This document shows positions 20,777 to 34,400 of a stretch of 64,000 bases of DNA, in pieces (position 1 is the stretch's first letter; each line of letters opens with the position of its first letter). The notes under the pieces were generated by a model, which saw only the letters and a list, made by a program, of their open reading frames with translations, was not told where the DNA came from and did not search any database. A program made the position numbers and the translations under genes. The stretch is from Taudactylus pleione (lineage: Eukaryota > Chordata > Amphibia > Anura > Myobatrachidae), in NCBI GenBank assembly GCA_031769625.1, contig JAUIMM010002576.1:372001-436000 (forward strand). The letters are read 5' to 3'.

Positions 20777-21927
20777 TTAAAAAGGTTTCTCACCTTTGTG
20801 ACTTCTCTGATGTATAACAAGATGTGATTTCTGTGTAAAACATTTCCCACACTCAGGACATGGAAATGGTTTCTCACCTGTGTGACTTCTCTGATGTTTA
20901 ACAAGTTCTGATTTCTGTGTAAAACATTTCCCACACTCAGAACATGGAAATGGTTGCTCACCTGTGTGACTTCTCTGATGTGTAACAAGAGATGATTTCT
21001 TTGTAAAACATTTCCCACACTCAGAACATGGAAATGGTTTCTCGCCTGTATGACTTCTCTGATGTGTAACAAGATCTGATTTCTGTGTAAAACATTTCCC
21101 ACACTCAGAGCATGGAAATGGTTTCTCCCCTGTGTGACTTCTCTCATGTATAACAAGATGTGATTTCCGTGTAAAAGATTTCCCACACTCAGAGCATGGA
21201 AATGGTTTCTCACCTGTGAGACTTCTCTGATGTGTAACAAGAGATGATTTCTTCGTAAAACATTTCCCACACTCAGAACATGGAAATGGTTTCTCACCTG
21301 TGTGACTTCTCTCATGTATAATAAGTTGAGATTTCCGTGTAAAACATTTCCCACACTCAGAACATGAAAATGGCTTCTCACCTGTGTGACTTCTCTTATG
21401 TCTAACAAGTTCTGAGTTCTTTGTAAAACATTTCCCACACTCAGAACATGGAAATGGTTTCTCACCTGTGTGACTTCTCTCATGTATAATAAGTTGAGAT
21501 TTCCGTGTAAAACATTTCCCACACTCAGGACATGGAAATGGCTTCTCACCTGTGTGACTTCTCTGATGTGTAACAAGTTCTGAGTTCTTTGTAAAACATT
21601 TCCTACACTCAGGACATGGAAATGGTCTATCACCTGCCTTAGCTGGCTGATGGGTAATAAGCTTTGTGTTCTGTGTAATACATATGGCATCTACAAAACA
21701 AGGAAATATTTTATCTACTGTACGAGATGTAACAGATGCACCAATATCAGAGTTATCAGGAGAACACTCCCCATGATCAGACAGATCAGGTGATATATCT
21801 GCACTGTGAGGTACTGGGGGTATAATTGGGTTTTCTACTGGAGAATCTCGGGTGATATCATCAATAATTTCACAATTTTGAGTTAAATTGAGATGATCCT
21901 CTGAGACATCCCGGCTGTTACATCCAT
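20777..21927 (-). CDS. Gene B exon 7: C2H2 zinc-finger exon, ten fingers
   Basis: Terminal exon with acceptor CCCAGCAG|ATGG, phase 1, joining the exon-6 split codon as G|AT (Asp). It runs 383 residues to a TAA stop at 20777-20779. A leader 'DGCNSRDVSEDHLNLTQ' to 'SRTVDKIFPC' is followed by one ruined finger and ten C-x2-C-x12-H-x3-H fingers with TGEKP linkers. Finger 5 reads RSLTGEKP, so its last zinc ligand is Leu. Helix residues -1/2/3/6 are KSET, RSQI, KSER, RSQI, KSST, RSHI, QSDT, KSST, QSEK and QSHI. Fingers 1-2 and 3-4 look like a duplicated pair. The protein should bind DNA in the nucleus; no target can be named. Its 5' exons are at 50.3-51.9 kb, across the satellite. Confidence 0.92.
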
Positions 21928-22427
21928 CTGCTGGGAATAAATTACATATACGGAAATATGAATGTTTGATTACAAGTTTCATTATACAAATAAAGATTAT
22001 GGTGAAATGTCCCGAATTTGCAATCAAATGGGCAGATGTTAAAGTAACATATATATTATTAACTGGCACCAAAATATACTGATATTGATATACTCATGTG
22101 CCAGAAAACTGAGACAGCCGCTTCCATTCCTAGTACATCCCACCACATCCTGCATGACATGGTATCTTCCTCAGAGGAAATACTACATCTAGGCAGACAT
22201 CTTTACATCCATTGTATAATTAACAGTGACAATGGCAGCATATCACGGTATAAGTGACTTTATCGATGCTCCATAGTAAGTCATTTCATGCATTTACTAG
22301 ATGGGAGCAACTCATTCAGCAGGACAATGTGTAACTGCACAGGTCTGTAGCCACCAGATTATGCCTGGAGGAGCTGTCCTCTGAGTTTGGCATCATGAGT
22401 TGGGATTCCTTGTTGGCTGGATTTTTA
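21928..22427 (-). other. Intron 6 of gene B, zinc-finger side
   Basis: About 500 bp of unique AT-rich sequence between the finger-exon acceptor and the satellite. A tandem NAGNAG acceptor lies at its end (21928-21933). No other exon was seen. Confidence 0.6.
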
Positions 22428-25400
22428 CCTGTGCTGATAGAGACAGGTGTAACATGCTGCCCCCAGGCTTGCAGGGAAGAGGTGTAATATACATGAGATG
22501 TAGTGTAATATAAGGTGTAAGTACCAGTGCTGATAGAGACAGGTGTAACATGCTGCCCCCAGGCTTGCAGGGAAGAGGTGTAATATACATGAGATGTAGT
22601 GTAAGATAAGGTGTAAGTACCAGTGCTGATAGAGACAGGTGTAACATGCTGCTGCCCCCAGGCTTGCAGGGAAGAGGTGTAATATACATGAGATGTAGTG
22701 TAAGAGAAGGTGTAAGTACCAGTGCTGATAGAGACAGGTGTAACATGCTGCCCCCAGGCTTGCAGGGAAGAGGTGTAATATACATGAGATGTAGTGTAAG
22801 ATAAGGTGTAAGTACCAGTGCTGATAGAGACAGGTGTAACATGCTGCCTCCAGGCTTGCAGGGAAGAGGTGTAATATACATGAGATGTAGTGTAAGATAA
22901 GGTGTAAGTACCAGTGCTGATAGAGACAGGTGTAACATGCTGCCCCCAGGCTTGCAGGGAAGAGGTGTAATATACATGAGATGTAGTGTAAGATAAGGTG
23001 TAAGTACCAGTGCTGATAGAGACAGGTGTAACATGCTGCCTCCAGGCTTGCAGGGAAGAGGTGTAATATACATGAGATGTAGTGTAAGATAAGGTGTAAG
23101 TACCAGTGCTGATAGAGACAGGTGTAACATGCTGCCCCCAGGCTTGCAGGGAAGAGGTGTAATATACATGAGATGTAGTGTAAGATAAGGTGTAAGTACC
23201 AGTGCTGATAGAGACAGGTGTAACATGCTGCCCCCAGGCTTGCAGGGAAGAGGTGTAATATACATGAGATGTAGTGTAATATAAGGTGTAAGTACCAGTG
23301 CTGATAGAGACAGGTGTAACATGCTGCCCCCAGGCTTGCAGGGAAGAGGTGTAATATACATGAGATGTAGTGTAAGATAAGGTGTAAGTACCAGTGCTGA
23401 TAGAGACAGGTGTAACATGCTGCTGCCCCCAGGCTTGCAGGGAAGAGGTGTAATATACATGAGATGTAGTGTAAGATAAGGTGTAAGTACCAGTGCTGAT
23501 AGAGACAGGTGTAACATGCTGCCCCCAGGCTTGCAGGGAAGAGGTGTAATATACATGAGATGTAGTGTAAGATAAGGTGTAAGTACCAGTGCTGATAGAG
23601 ACAGGTGTAACATGCTGCTGCCTCCAGGCTTGCAGGGAAGAGGTGTAATATACATGAGATGTAGTGTAAGATAAGGTGTAAGTACCAGTGCTGATAGAGA
23701 CAGGTGTAACATGCTGCCTCCAGGCTTGCAGGGAAGAGGTGTAATATACATGAGATGTAGTGTAAGATAAGATGTAAGTACCAGTGCTGATAGAGACAGG
23801 TGTAACATGCTGCCCCCAGGCTTGCAGGGAAGAGGTGTAATATACATGAGATGTAGTGTAAGATAAGGTGTAAGTACCAGTGCTGATAGAGACAGGTGTA
23901 ACATGCTGCCTCCAGGCTTGCAGGGAAGAGGTGTAATATACATGAGATGTAGTGTAAGATAAGATGTAAGTACCAGTGCTGATAGAGACAGGTGTAACAT
24001 GCTGCCCCCAGGCTTGCAGGGAAGAGGTGTAATATACATGAGATGTAGTGTAAGATAAGATGTAAGTACCAGTGCTGATAGAGACAGGTGTAACATGATG
24101 CCCCCAGGCTTGCAGGGAAGAGGTGTAATATACATGAGATGTAGTGTAAGATAAGGTGTAAGTACCAGTGCTGATAGAGACAGGTGTAACATGCTGCCCC
24201 CAGGCTTGCAGGGAAGAGGTGTAATATACATGAGATGTAGTGTAATATAAGGTGTAAGCACCAGTGCTGATAGAGACAGGTGTAACATGCTGCCCCCAGG
24301 CTTGCAGGGAAGAGGTGTAATATACATGAGATGTAGTGTAAGATAAGGTGTAAGTACCAGTGCTGATAGAGACAGGTGTAACATGCTGCCCCCAGGCTTG
24401 CAGGGAAGAGGTGTAATATACATGAGATGTAGTGTAATATAAGGTGTAAGCACCAGTGCTGATAGAGACAGGTGTAACATGCTGCTGCCTCCAGGCTTGC
24501 AGGGAAGAGGTGTAATATACATGAGATGTAGTGTAAGATAAGGTGTAAGTACCAGTGCTGATAGAGACAGGTGTAACATGCTGCCCCCAGGCTTGCAGGG
24601 AAGAGGTGTAATATACATGAGATGTAGTGTAAGATAAGGTGTAAGTACCAGTGCTGATAGAGACAGGTGTAACATGCTGCCTCCAGGCTTGCAGGGAAGA
24701 GGTGTAATATACATGAGATGTAGTGTAAGATAAGGTGTAAGTACCAGTGCTGATAGAGACAGGTGTAACATGCTGCCCCCAGGCTTGCAGGGAAGAGGTG
24801 TAATATACATGAGATGTAGTGTAATATAAGATGTAAGTACCAGTGCTGATAGAGACAGGTGTAACATGCTGCCCCCAGGCTTGCAGGGAAGAGGTGTAAT
24901 ATACATGAGATGTAGTGTAAGATAAGATGTAAGCACCAGTGCTGATAGAGACAGGTGTAACATGCTGCCCCCAGGCTTGCAGGGAAGAGGTGTAATATAC
25001 ATGAGATGTAGTGTAATATAAGATGTAAGTACCAGTGCTGATAGAGACAGGTGTAACATGCTGCTGCCTCCAGGCTTGCAGGGAAGAGGTGTAATATACA
25101 TGAGATGTAGTGTAATATAAGGTGTAAGTACCAGTGCTGATAGAGACAGGTGTAACATGCTGCCCCCAGGCTTGCAGGGAAGAGGTGTAATATACATGAG
25201 ATGTAGTGTAAGATAAGGTGTAAGTACCAGTGCTGATAGAGACAGGTGTAACATGCTGCTGCCTCCAGGCTTGCAGGGAAGAGGTGTAATATACATGAGA
25301 TGTAGTGTAAGATAAGGTGTAAGTACCAGTGCTGATAGAGACAGGTGTAACATGCTGCTGCCCCCAGGCTTGCAGGGAAGAGGTGTAATATACATGAGAT

Positions 25401-28400
25401 GTAGTGTAATATAAGGTGTAAGTACCAGTGCTGATAGAGACAGGTGTAACATGCTGCCCCCAGGCTTGCAGGGAAGAGGTGTAATATACATGAGATGTAG
25501 TGTAAGATAAGATGTAAGTACCAGTGCTGATAGAGACAGGTGTAACATGCTGCTGCCTCCAGGCTTGCAGGGAAGAGGTGTAATATACATGAGATGTAGT
25601 GTAAGATAAGGTGTAAGTACCAGTGCTGATAGAGACAGGTGTAACATGCTGCTGCCTCCAGGCTTGCAGGGAAGAGGTGTAATATACATGAGATGTAGTG
25701 TAAGATAAGATGTAAGTACCAGTGCTGATAGAGACAGGTGTAACATGCTGCTGCCTCCAGGCTTGCAGGGAAGAGGTGTAATATACATGAGATGTAGTGT
25801 AAGATAAGGTGTAAGCACCAGTACCGATAGAGACAGGTGTAACATGCTGCTGCCTCCAGGCTTGCAGGGAAGAGATGTAATATACATGAGATGTAGTGTA
25901 AGATAAGGTGTAAGTACCAGTGCTGATAGAGGCAGGTGTAACATGCTGCCCCCAGGCTTGCAGGGAAGAGGTGTAATATACATGAGATGTAGTGTAAGAT
26001 AAGGTGTAAGCACCAGTGCTGATAGAGACAGGTGTAACATGCTGCCCCCAGGCTTGCAGGGAAGAGGTGTAATATACATGAGATGTAGTGTAAGATAAGG
26101 TGTAAGTACCAGTGCTGATAGAGACAGGTGTAACATGCTGCTGCCCCCAGGCTTGCAGGGAAGAGGTGTAATATACATGAGATGTAGTGTAAGATAAGGT
26201 GTAAGTACCAGTGCTGATAGAGACAGGTGTAACATGCTGCCTCCAGGCTTGCAGGGAAGAGGTGTAATATACATGAGATGTAGTGTAAGATAAGGTGTAA
26301 GTACCAGTGCTGATAGAGACAGGTGTAACATGCTGCTGCCCCCAGGCTTGCAGGGAAGAGGTGTAATATACATGAGATGTAGTGTAAGATAAGATGTAAG
26401 TACCAGTGCTGATAGAGACAGGTGTAACATGCTGCCCCCAGGCTTGCAGGGAAGAGGTGTAATATACATGAGATGTAGTGTAATATAAGGTGTAAGTACC
26501 AGTGCTGATAGAGACAGGTGTAACATGCTGCCTCCAGGCTTGCAGGGAAGAGGTGTAATATACATGAGATGTAGTGTAAGATAAGGTGTAAGCACCAGTG
26601 CTGATAGAGACAGGTGTAACATGCTGCTGCCCCCAGGCTTGCAGGGAAGAGGTGTAATATACATGAGATGTAGTGTAATATAAGATGTAAGTACCAGTGC
26701 TGATAGAGACAGGTGTAACATGCTGCCCCCAGGCTTGCAGGGAAGAGGTGTAATATACATGAGATGTAGTGTAAGATAAGATGTAAGTACCAGTGCTGAT
26801 AGAGACAGGTGTAACATGCTGCTGCCTCCAGGCTTGCAGGGAAGAGGTGTAATATACATGAGATGTAGTGTAAGATAAGGTGTAAGTACCAGTGCTGATA
26901 GAGACAGGTGTAACATGCTGCCCCCAGGCTTGCAGGGAAGAGGTGTAATATACATGAGATGTAGTGTAATATAAGGTGTAAGTACCAGTGCTGATAGAGA
27001 CAGGTGTAACATGCTGCCCCCAGGCTTGCAGGGAAGAGGTGTAATATACATGAGATGTAGTGTAATATAAGGTGTAAGTACCAGTGCTGATAGAGACAGG
27101 TGTAACATGCTGCCTCCAGGCTTGCAGGGAAGAGGTGTAATATACATGAGATGTAGTGTAAGATAAGGTGTAAGTACCAGTGCTGATAGAGACAGGTGTA
27201 ACATGCTGCCTCCAGGCTTGCAGGGAAGAGGTGTAATATACATGAGATGTAGTGTAAGATAAGATGTAAGTACCAGTGCTGATAGAGACAGGTGTAACAT
27301 GCTGCCCCCAGGCTTGCAGGGAAGAGGTGTAATATACATGAGATGTAGTGTAAGATAAGGTGTAAGCACCAGTACTGATAGAGACAGGTGTAACATGCTG
27401 CCCCCAGGCTTGCAGGGAAGAGGTGTAATATACATGAGATGTAGTGTAAGATAAGGTGTAAGTACCAGTGCTGATAGAGACAGGTGTAACATGCTGCCCC
27501 CAGGCTTGCAGGGAAGAGGTGTAATATACATGAGATGTAGTGTAAGATAAGGTGTAAGTACCAGTGCTGATAGAGACAGGTGTAACATGCTGCCCCCAGG
27601 CTTGCAGGGAAGAGGTGTAATATACATGAGATGTAGTGTAAGATAAGGTGTAAGTACCAGTGCTGATAGAGACAGGTGTAACATGCTGCCCCCAGGCTTG
27701 CAGGGAAGAGGTGTAATATACATGAGATGTAGTGTAAGATAAGGTGTAAGTACCAGTGCTGATAGAGACAGGTGTAACATGCTGCCCCCAGGCTTGCAGG
27801 GAAGAGATGTAATATACATGAGATGTAGTGTAAGATAAGGTGTAAGTACCAGTGCTGATAGAGACAGGTGTAACATGCTGCTGCCCCAGGCTTGCAGGGA
27901 AGAGGTGTAATATACATGAGATGTAGTGTAAGATAAGGTGTAAGTACCAGTGCTGATAGAGACAGGTGTAACATGCTGCCCCCAGGCTTGCAGGGAAGAG
28001 GTGTAATATACATGAGATGTAGTGTAATATAAGGTGTAAGTACCAGTGCTGATAGAGACAGGTGTAACATGCTGCCTCCAGGCTTGCAGGGAAGAGGTGT
28101 AATATACATGAGATGTAGTGTAAGATAAGGTGTAAGTACCAGTGCTGATAGAGACAGGTGTAACATGCTGCCCCCAGGCTTGCAGGGAAGAGGTGTAATA
28201 TACATGAGATGTAGTGTAAGATAAGGTGTAAGTACCAGTGCTGATAGAGACAGGTGTAACATGCTGCCCCCAGGCTTGCAGGGAAGAGGTGTAATATACA
28301 TGAGATGTAGTGTAAGATAAGGTGTAAGTACAAGTGCTGATAGAGACAGGTGTAACATGCTGCCCCCAGGCTTGCAGGGAAGAGGTGTAATATACATGAG

Positions 28401-31400
28401 ATGTAGTGTAAGATAAGGTGTAAGTACAAGTGCTGATAGAGACAGGTGTAACATGCTGCCCCCAGGCTTGCAGGGAAGAGGTGTAATATACATGAGATGT
28501 AGTGTAAGATAAGGTGTAAGCACCAGTGCTGATAGAGACAGGTGTAACATGCTGCCTCCAGGCTTGCAGGGAAGAGGTGTAATATACATGAGATGTAGTG
28601 TAATATAAGATGTAAGTACCAGTGCTGATAGAGACAGGTGTAACATGCTGCCCCCAGGCTTGCAGGGAAGAGGTGTAATATACATGAGATGTAGTGTAAT
28701 ATAAGATGTAAGTACCAGTGCTGATAGAGACAGGTGTAACATGCTGCCCCCAGGCTTGCAGGGAAGAGGTGTAATATACATGAGATGTAGTGTAAGATAA
28801 GGTGTAAGCACCAGTGCTGATAGAGACAGGTGTAACATGCTGCCCCCAGGCTTGCAGGGAAGAGGTGTAATATACATGAGATGTAGTGTAATATAAGGTG
28901 TAAGTACCAGTGCTGATAGAGACAGGTGTAACATGCTGCTGCCCCCAGGCTTGCAGGGAAGAGGTGTAATATACATGAGATGTAGTGTAAGATAAGGTGT
29001 AAGCACCAGTGCTGATAGAGACAGGTGTAACATGCTGCCCCCAGGCTTGCAGGGAAGAGGTGTAATATACATGAGATGTAGTGTAAGATAAGGTGTAAGT
29101 ACCAGTGCTGATAGAGACAGGTGTAAAATGCTGCCCCCAGGCTTGCAGGGAAGAGGTGTAATATACATGAGATGTAGTGTAAGATAAGGTGTAAGTACCA
29201 GTGCTGATAGAGACAGGTGTAACATGCTGCCCCCAGGCTTGCAGGGAAGAGGTGTAATATACATGAGATGTAGTGTAATATAAGGTGTAAGTACCAGTGC
29301 TGATAGAGACAGGTGTAACATGCTGCCTCCAGGCTTGCAGGGAAGAGGTGTAATATACATGAGATGTAGTGTAAGATAAGGTGTAAGTACCAGTGCTGAT
29401 AGAGACAGGTGTAACATGCTGCCCCCAGGCTTGCAGGGAAGAGGTGTAATATACATGAGATGTAGTGTAAGATAAGATGTAAGTACCAGTGCTGATAGAG
29501 ACAGGTGTAACATGCTGCTGCCTCCAGGCTTGCAGGGAAGAGGTGTAATATACATGAGATGTAGTGTAAGATAAGATGTAAGTACCAGTGCTGATAGAGA
29601 CAGGTGTAACATGCTGCTGCCCCCAGGCTTGCAGGGAAGAGGTGTAATATACATGAGATGTAGTGTAATATAAGATGTAAGTACCAGTGCTGATAGAGAC
29701 AGGTGTAACATGCTGCTGCCCCCAGGCTTGCAGGGAAGAGGTGTAATATACAAGAGATGTAGTGTAAGATAAGATGTAAGTACCAGTGCTGATAGAGACA
29801 GGTGTAACACGCTGCCCCCAGGCTTGCAGGGAAGAGGTGTAATATACATGAGATGTAGTGTAAGATAAGGTGTAAGTACCAGTGCTGATAGAGACAGGTG
29901 TAACATGCTGCTGCCCCCAGGCTTGCAGGGAAGAGGTGTAATATACATGAGATGTAGTGTAAGATAAGGTGTAAGTACCAGTGCTGATAGAGACAGGTGT
30001 AACATGTTGCCCCCAGGCTTGCAGGGAAGAGGTATAATATACATGAGATGTAGTGTAAGATAAGATGTAAGTACCAGTGCTGATAGAGACAGGTGTAACA
30101 TGCTGCCTCCAGGCTTGCAGGGAAGAGATGTAATATACATGAGATGTAGTGTAAGATAAGATGTAAGTACCAGTGCTGATAGAGACAGGTGTAACATGCT
30201 GCCCCCAGGCTTGCAGGGAAGAGGTGTAATATACATGAGATGTAGTGTAATATAAGGTGTAAGTACCAGTGCTGATAGAGACAGGTGTAACATGCTGCCC
30301 CCAGGCTTGCAGGGAAGAGGTGTAATATACATGAGATGTAGTGTAAGATAAGGTGTAAGTACCAGTGCTGATAGAGACAGGTGTAACATGCTGCCTCCAG
30401 GCTTGCAGGGAAGAGGTGTAATATACATGAGATGTAGTGTAATATAAGGTGTAAGTACCAGTGCTGATAGAGACAGGTGTAACATGCTGCCCCCAGGCTT
30501 GCAGGGAAGAGGTGTAATATACATGAGATGTAGTGTAAGATAAGGTGTAAGTACCAGTGCTGATAGAGACAGGTGTAACATGCTGCCCCCAGGCTTGCAG
30601 GGAAGAGGTGTAATATACATGAGATGTAGTGTAAGATAAGGTGTAAGCACCAGTGCTGATAGAGACAGGTGTAACATGCTGCCCCCAGGCTTGCAGGGAA
30701 GAGGTATAATATACATGAGATGTAGTGTAAGATAAGGTGTAAGCACCAGTGCTGATAGAGAGAGGTGTAACATGCTGCTGCCCCCAGGCTTGCAGGGAAG
30801 AGGTGTAATATACATGAGATGTAGTGTAAGATAAGATGTAAGTACCAGTGCTGATAGAGACAGGTGTAACATGCTGCTGCCCCCAGGCTTGCAGGGAAGA
30901 GGTGTAATATACATGAGATGTAGTGTAAGATAAGGTGTAAGTACCAGTGCTGATAGAGACAGGTGTAACATGCTGCCTCCAGGCTTGCAGGGAAGAGGTG
31001 TAATATACATGAGATGTAGTGTAAGATAAGGTGTAAGTACCAGTGCTGATAGAGACAGGTGTAACATGCTGCTGCCCCCAGGCTTGCAGGGAAGAGGTGT
31101 AATATACATGAGATGTAGTGTAATATAAGATGTAAGTACCAGTGCTGATAGAGACAGGTGTAACATGCTGCTGCCCCCAGGCTTGCAGGGAAGAGGTGTA
31201 ATATACATGAGATGTAGTGTAATATAAGGTGTAAGTACCAGTGCTGATAGAGACAGGTGTAACATGCTGCCCCCAGGCTTGCAGGGAAGAGGTGTAATAT
31301 ACATGAGATGTAGTGTAATATAAGGTGTAAGTACCAGTGCTGATAGAGACAGGTGTAACATGCTGCTGCCCCCAGGCTTGCAGGGAAGAGGTGTAATATA

Positions 31401-34400
31401 CATGAGATGTAGTGTAAGATAAGATGTAAGTACCAGTGCTGATAGAGACAGGTGTAACATGCTGCCCCCAGGCTTGCAGGGAAGAGGTGTAATATACATG
31501 AGATGTAGTGTAAGATAAGGTGTAAGTACCAGTGCTGATAGAGACAGGTGTAACATGCTGCCCCCAGGCTTGCAGGGAAGAGGTGTAATATACATGAGAT
31601 GTAGTGTAAGATAAGGTGTAAGTACCAGTGCTGATAGAGACAGGTGTAACATGCTGCTGCCTCCAGGCTTGCAGGGAAGAGGTGTAATATACATGAGATG
31701 TAGTGTAATATAAGGTGTAAGTACCAGTGCTGATAGAGACAGGTGTAACATGCTGCTGCCCCCAGGCTTGCAGGGAAGAGGTGTAATATACATGAGATGT
31801 AGTGTAAGATAAGATGTAAGTACCAGTGCTGATAGAGACAGGTGTAACATGCTGCTGCCCCCAGGCTTGCAGGGAAGAGGTGTAATATACATGAGATGTA
31901 GTGTAAGATAAGGTGTAAGTACCAGTGCTGATAGAGACAGGTGTAACATGCTGCCTCCAGGCTTGCAGGGAAGAGGTGTAATATACATGAGATGTAGTGT
32001 AAGATAAGGTGTAAGTACCAGTGCTGATAGAGACAGGTGTAACATGCTGCTGCCCCCAGGCTTGCAGGGAAGAGGTGTAATATACATGAGATGTAGTGTA
32101 ATATAAGATGTAAGTACCAGTGCTGATAGAGACAGGTGTAACATGCTGCTGCCCCCAGGCTTGCAGGGAAGAGGTGTAATATACATGAGATGTAGTGTAA
32201 TATAAGGTGTAAGTACCAGTGCTGATAGAGACAGGTGTAACATGCTGCCCCCAGGCTTGCAGGGAAGAGGTGTAATATACATGAGATGTAGTGTAATATA
32301 AGGTGTAAGTACCAGTGCTGATAGAGACAGGTGTAACATGCTGCTGCCCCCAGGCTTGCAGGGAAGAGGTGTAATATACATGAGATGTAGTGTAAGATAA
32401 GGTGTAAGTACCAGTGCTGATAGAGACAGGTGTAACATGCTGCCCCCAGGCTTGCAGGGAAGAGGTGTAATATACATGAGATGTAGTGTAAGATAAGATG
32501 TAAGTACCAGTGCTGATAGAGACAGGTGTAACATGCTGCCCCCAGGCTTGCAGGGAAGAGGTGTAATATACATGAGATGTAGTGTAAGATAAGATGTAAG
32601 TACCAGTGCTGATAGAGACAGGTGTAACATGCTGCCCCCAGGCTTGCAGGGAAGAGGTGTAATATACATGAGATGTAGTGTAATATAAGGTGTAAGTACC
32701 AGTGCTGATAGAGACAGGTGTAACATGCTGCCCCCAGGCTTGCAGGGAAGAGGTGTAATATACATGAGATGTAGTGTAAGATAAGGTGTAAGTACCAGTG
32801 CTGATAGAGACAGGTGTAACATGCTGCTGCCTCCAGGCTTGCAGGGAAGAGGTGTAATATACATGAGATGTAGTGTAATATAAGGTGTAAGTACCAGTGC
32901 TGATAGAGACAGGTGTAACATGCTGCCCCCAGGCTTGCAGGGAAGAGGTGTAATATACATGAGATGTAGTGTAAGATAAGGTGTAAGTACCAGTGCTGAT
33001 AGAGACAGGTGTAACATGCTGCTGCCTCCAGGCTTGCAGGGAAGAGGTGTAATATACATGAGATGTAGTGTAAGATAAGGTGTAAGCACCAGTGCTGATA
33101 GAGACAGGTGTAACATGCTGCCCCCAGGCTTGCAGGGAAGAGGTGTAATATACATGAGATGTAGTGTAAGATAAGGTGTAAGTACCAGTGCTGATAGAGA
33201 CAGGTGTAACATGCTGCCCCCAGGCTTGCAGGGAAGAGGTGTAATATACATGAGATGTAGTGTAATATAAGATATAAGTACCAGTGCTGATAGAGACAGG
33301 TGTAACATGCTGCCCCCAGGCTTGCAGGGAAGAGGTGTAATATACATGAGATGTAGTGTAAGATAAGATGTAAGTACCAGTGCTGATAGAGACAGGTGTA
33401 ACATGCTGCCCCCAGGCTTGCAGGGAAGAGGTGTAATATACATGAGATGTAGTGTAAGATAAGGTGTAAGTACCAGTGCTGATAGAGACAGGTGTAACAT
33501 GCTGCCCCCAGGCTTGCAGGGAAGAGGTGTAATATACATGAGATGTAGTGTAAGATAAGGTGTAAGTACCAGTGCTGATAGAGACAGGTGTAACATGCTG
33601 CCCCCAGGCTTGCAGGGAAGAGGTGTAATATACATGAGATGTAGTGTAAGATAAGATGTAAGTACCAGTGCTGATAGAGACAGGTGTAACATGCTGCCCC
33701 CAGGCTTGCAGGGAAGAGGTGTAATATACATGAGATGTAATGTAAGATAAGGTGTAAGTACCAGTGCTGATAGAGACAGGTGTAACATGCTGCCCCCAGG
33801 CTTGCAGGGAAGAGGTGTAATATACATGAGATGTAGTGTAATATAAGGTGTAAGTACCAGTGCTGATAGAGACAGGTGTAACATGCTGCTGCCCCCAGGC
33901 TTGCAGGGAAGAGGTGTAATATACATGAGATGTAGTGTAATATAAGGTGTAAGTACCAGTGCTGATAGAGACAGGTGTAACATGCTGCCCCCAGGCTTGC
34001 AGGGAAGAGGTGTAATATACATGAGATGTAGTGTAAGATAAGATGTAAGTACCAGTGCTGATAGAGACAGGTGTAACATGCTGCCTCCAGGCTTGCAGGG
34101 AAGAGGTGTAATATACATGAGATGTAGTGTAAGATAAGATGTAAGTACCAGTGCTGATAGAGACAGGTGTAACATGCTGCCCCCAGGCTTGCAGGGAAGA
34201 GGTGTAATATACATGAGATGTAGTGTAAGATAAGGTGTAAGTACCAGTGCTGATAGAGACAGGTGTAACATGCTGCTGCCCCCAGGCTTGCAGGGAAGAG
34301 GTGTAATATACATGAGATGTAGTGTAAGATAAGATGTAAGTACCAGTGCTGATAGAGACAGGTGTAACATGCTGCCCCCAGGCTTGCAGGGAAGAGGTGT

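Noticed and set aside
20725..21690. Alternative frame across the zinc-finger exon (HVLSVGNVLQRTQ repeats)
   Set aside because: It is an out-of-frame shadow of the 84-bp finger repeats.
20777..21927. Finger exon as the last exon of gene A
   Set aside because: Gene A is transcribed toward lower coordinates and its exons lie at 5.8-12.6 kb, so this exon is upstream of it and cannot be its 3' end.
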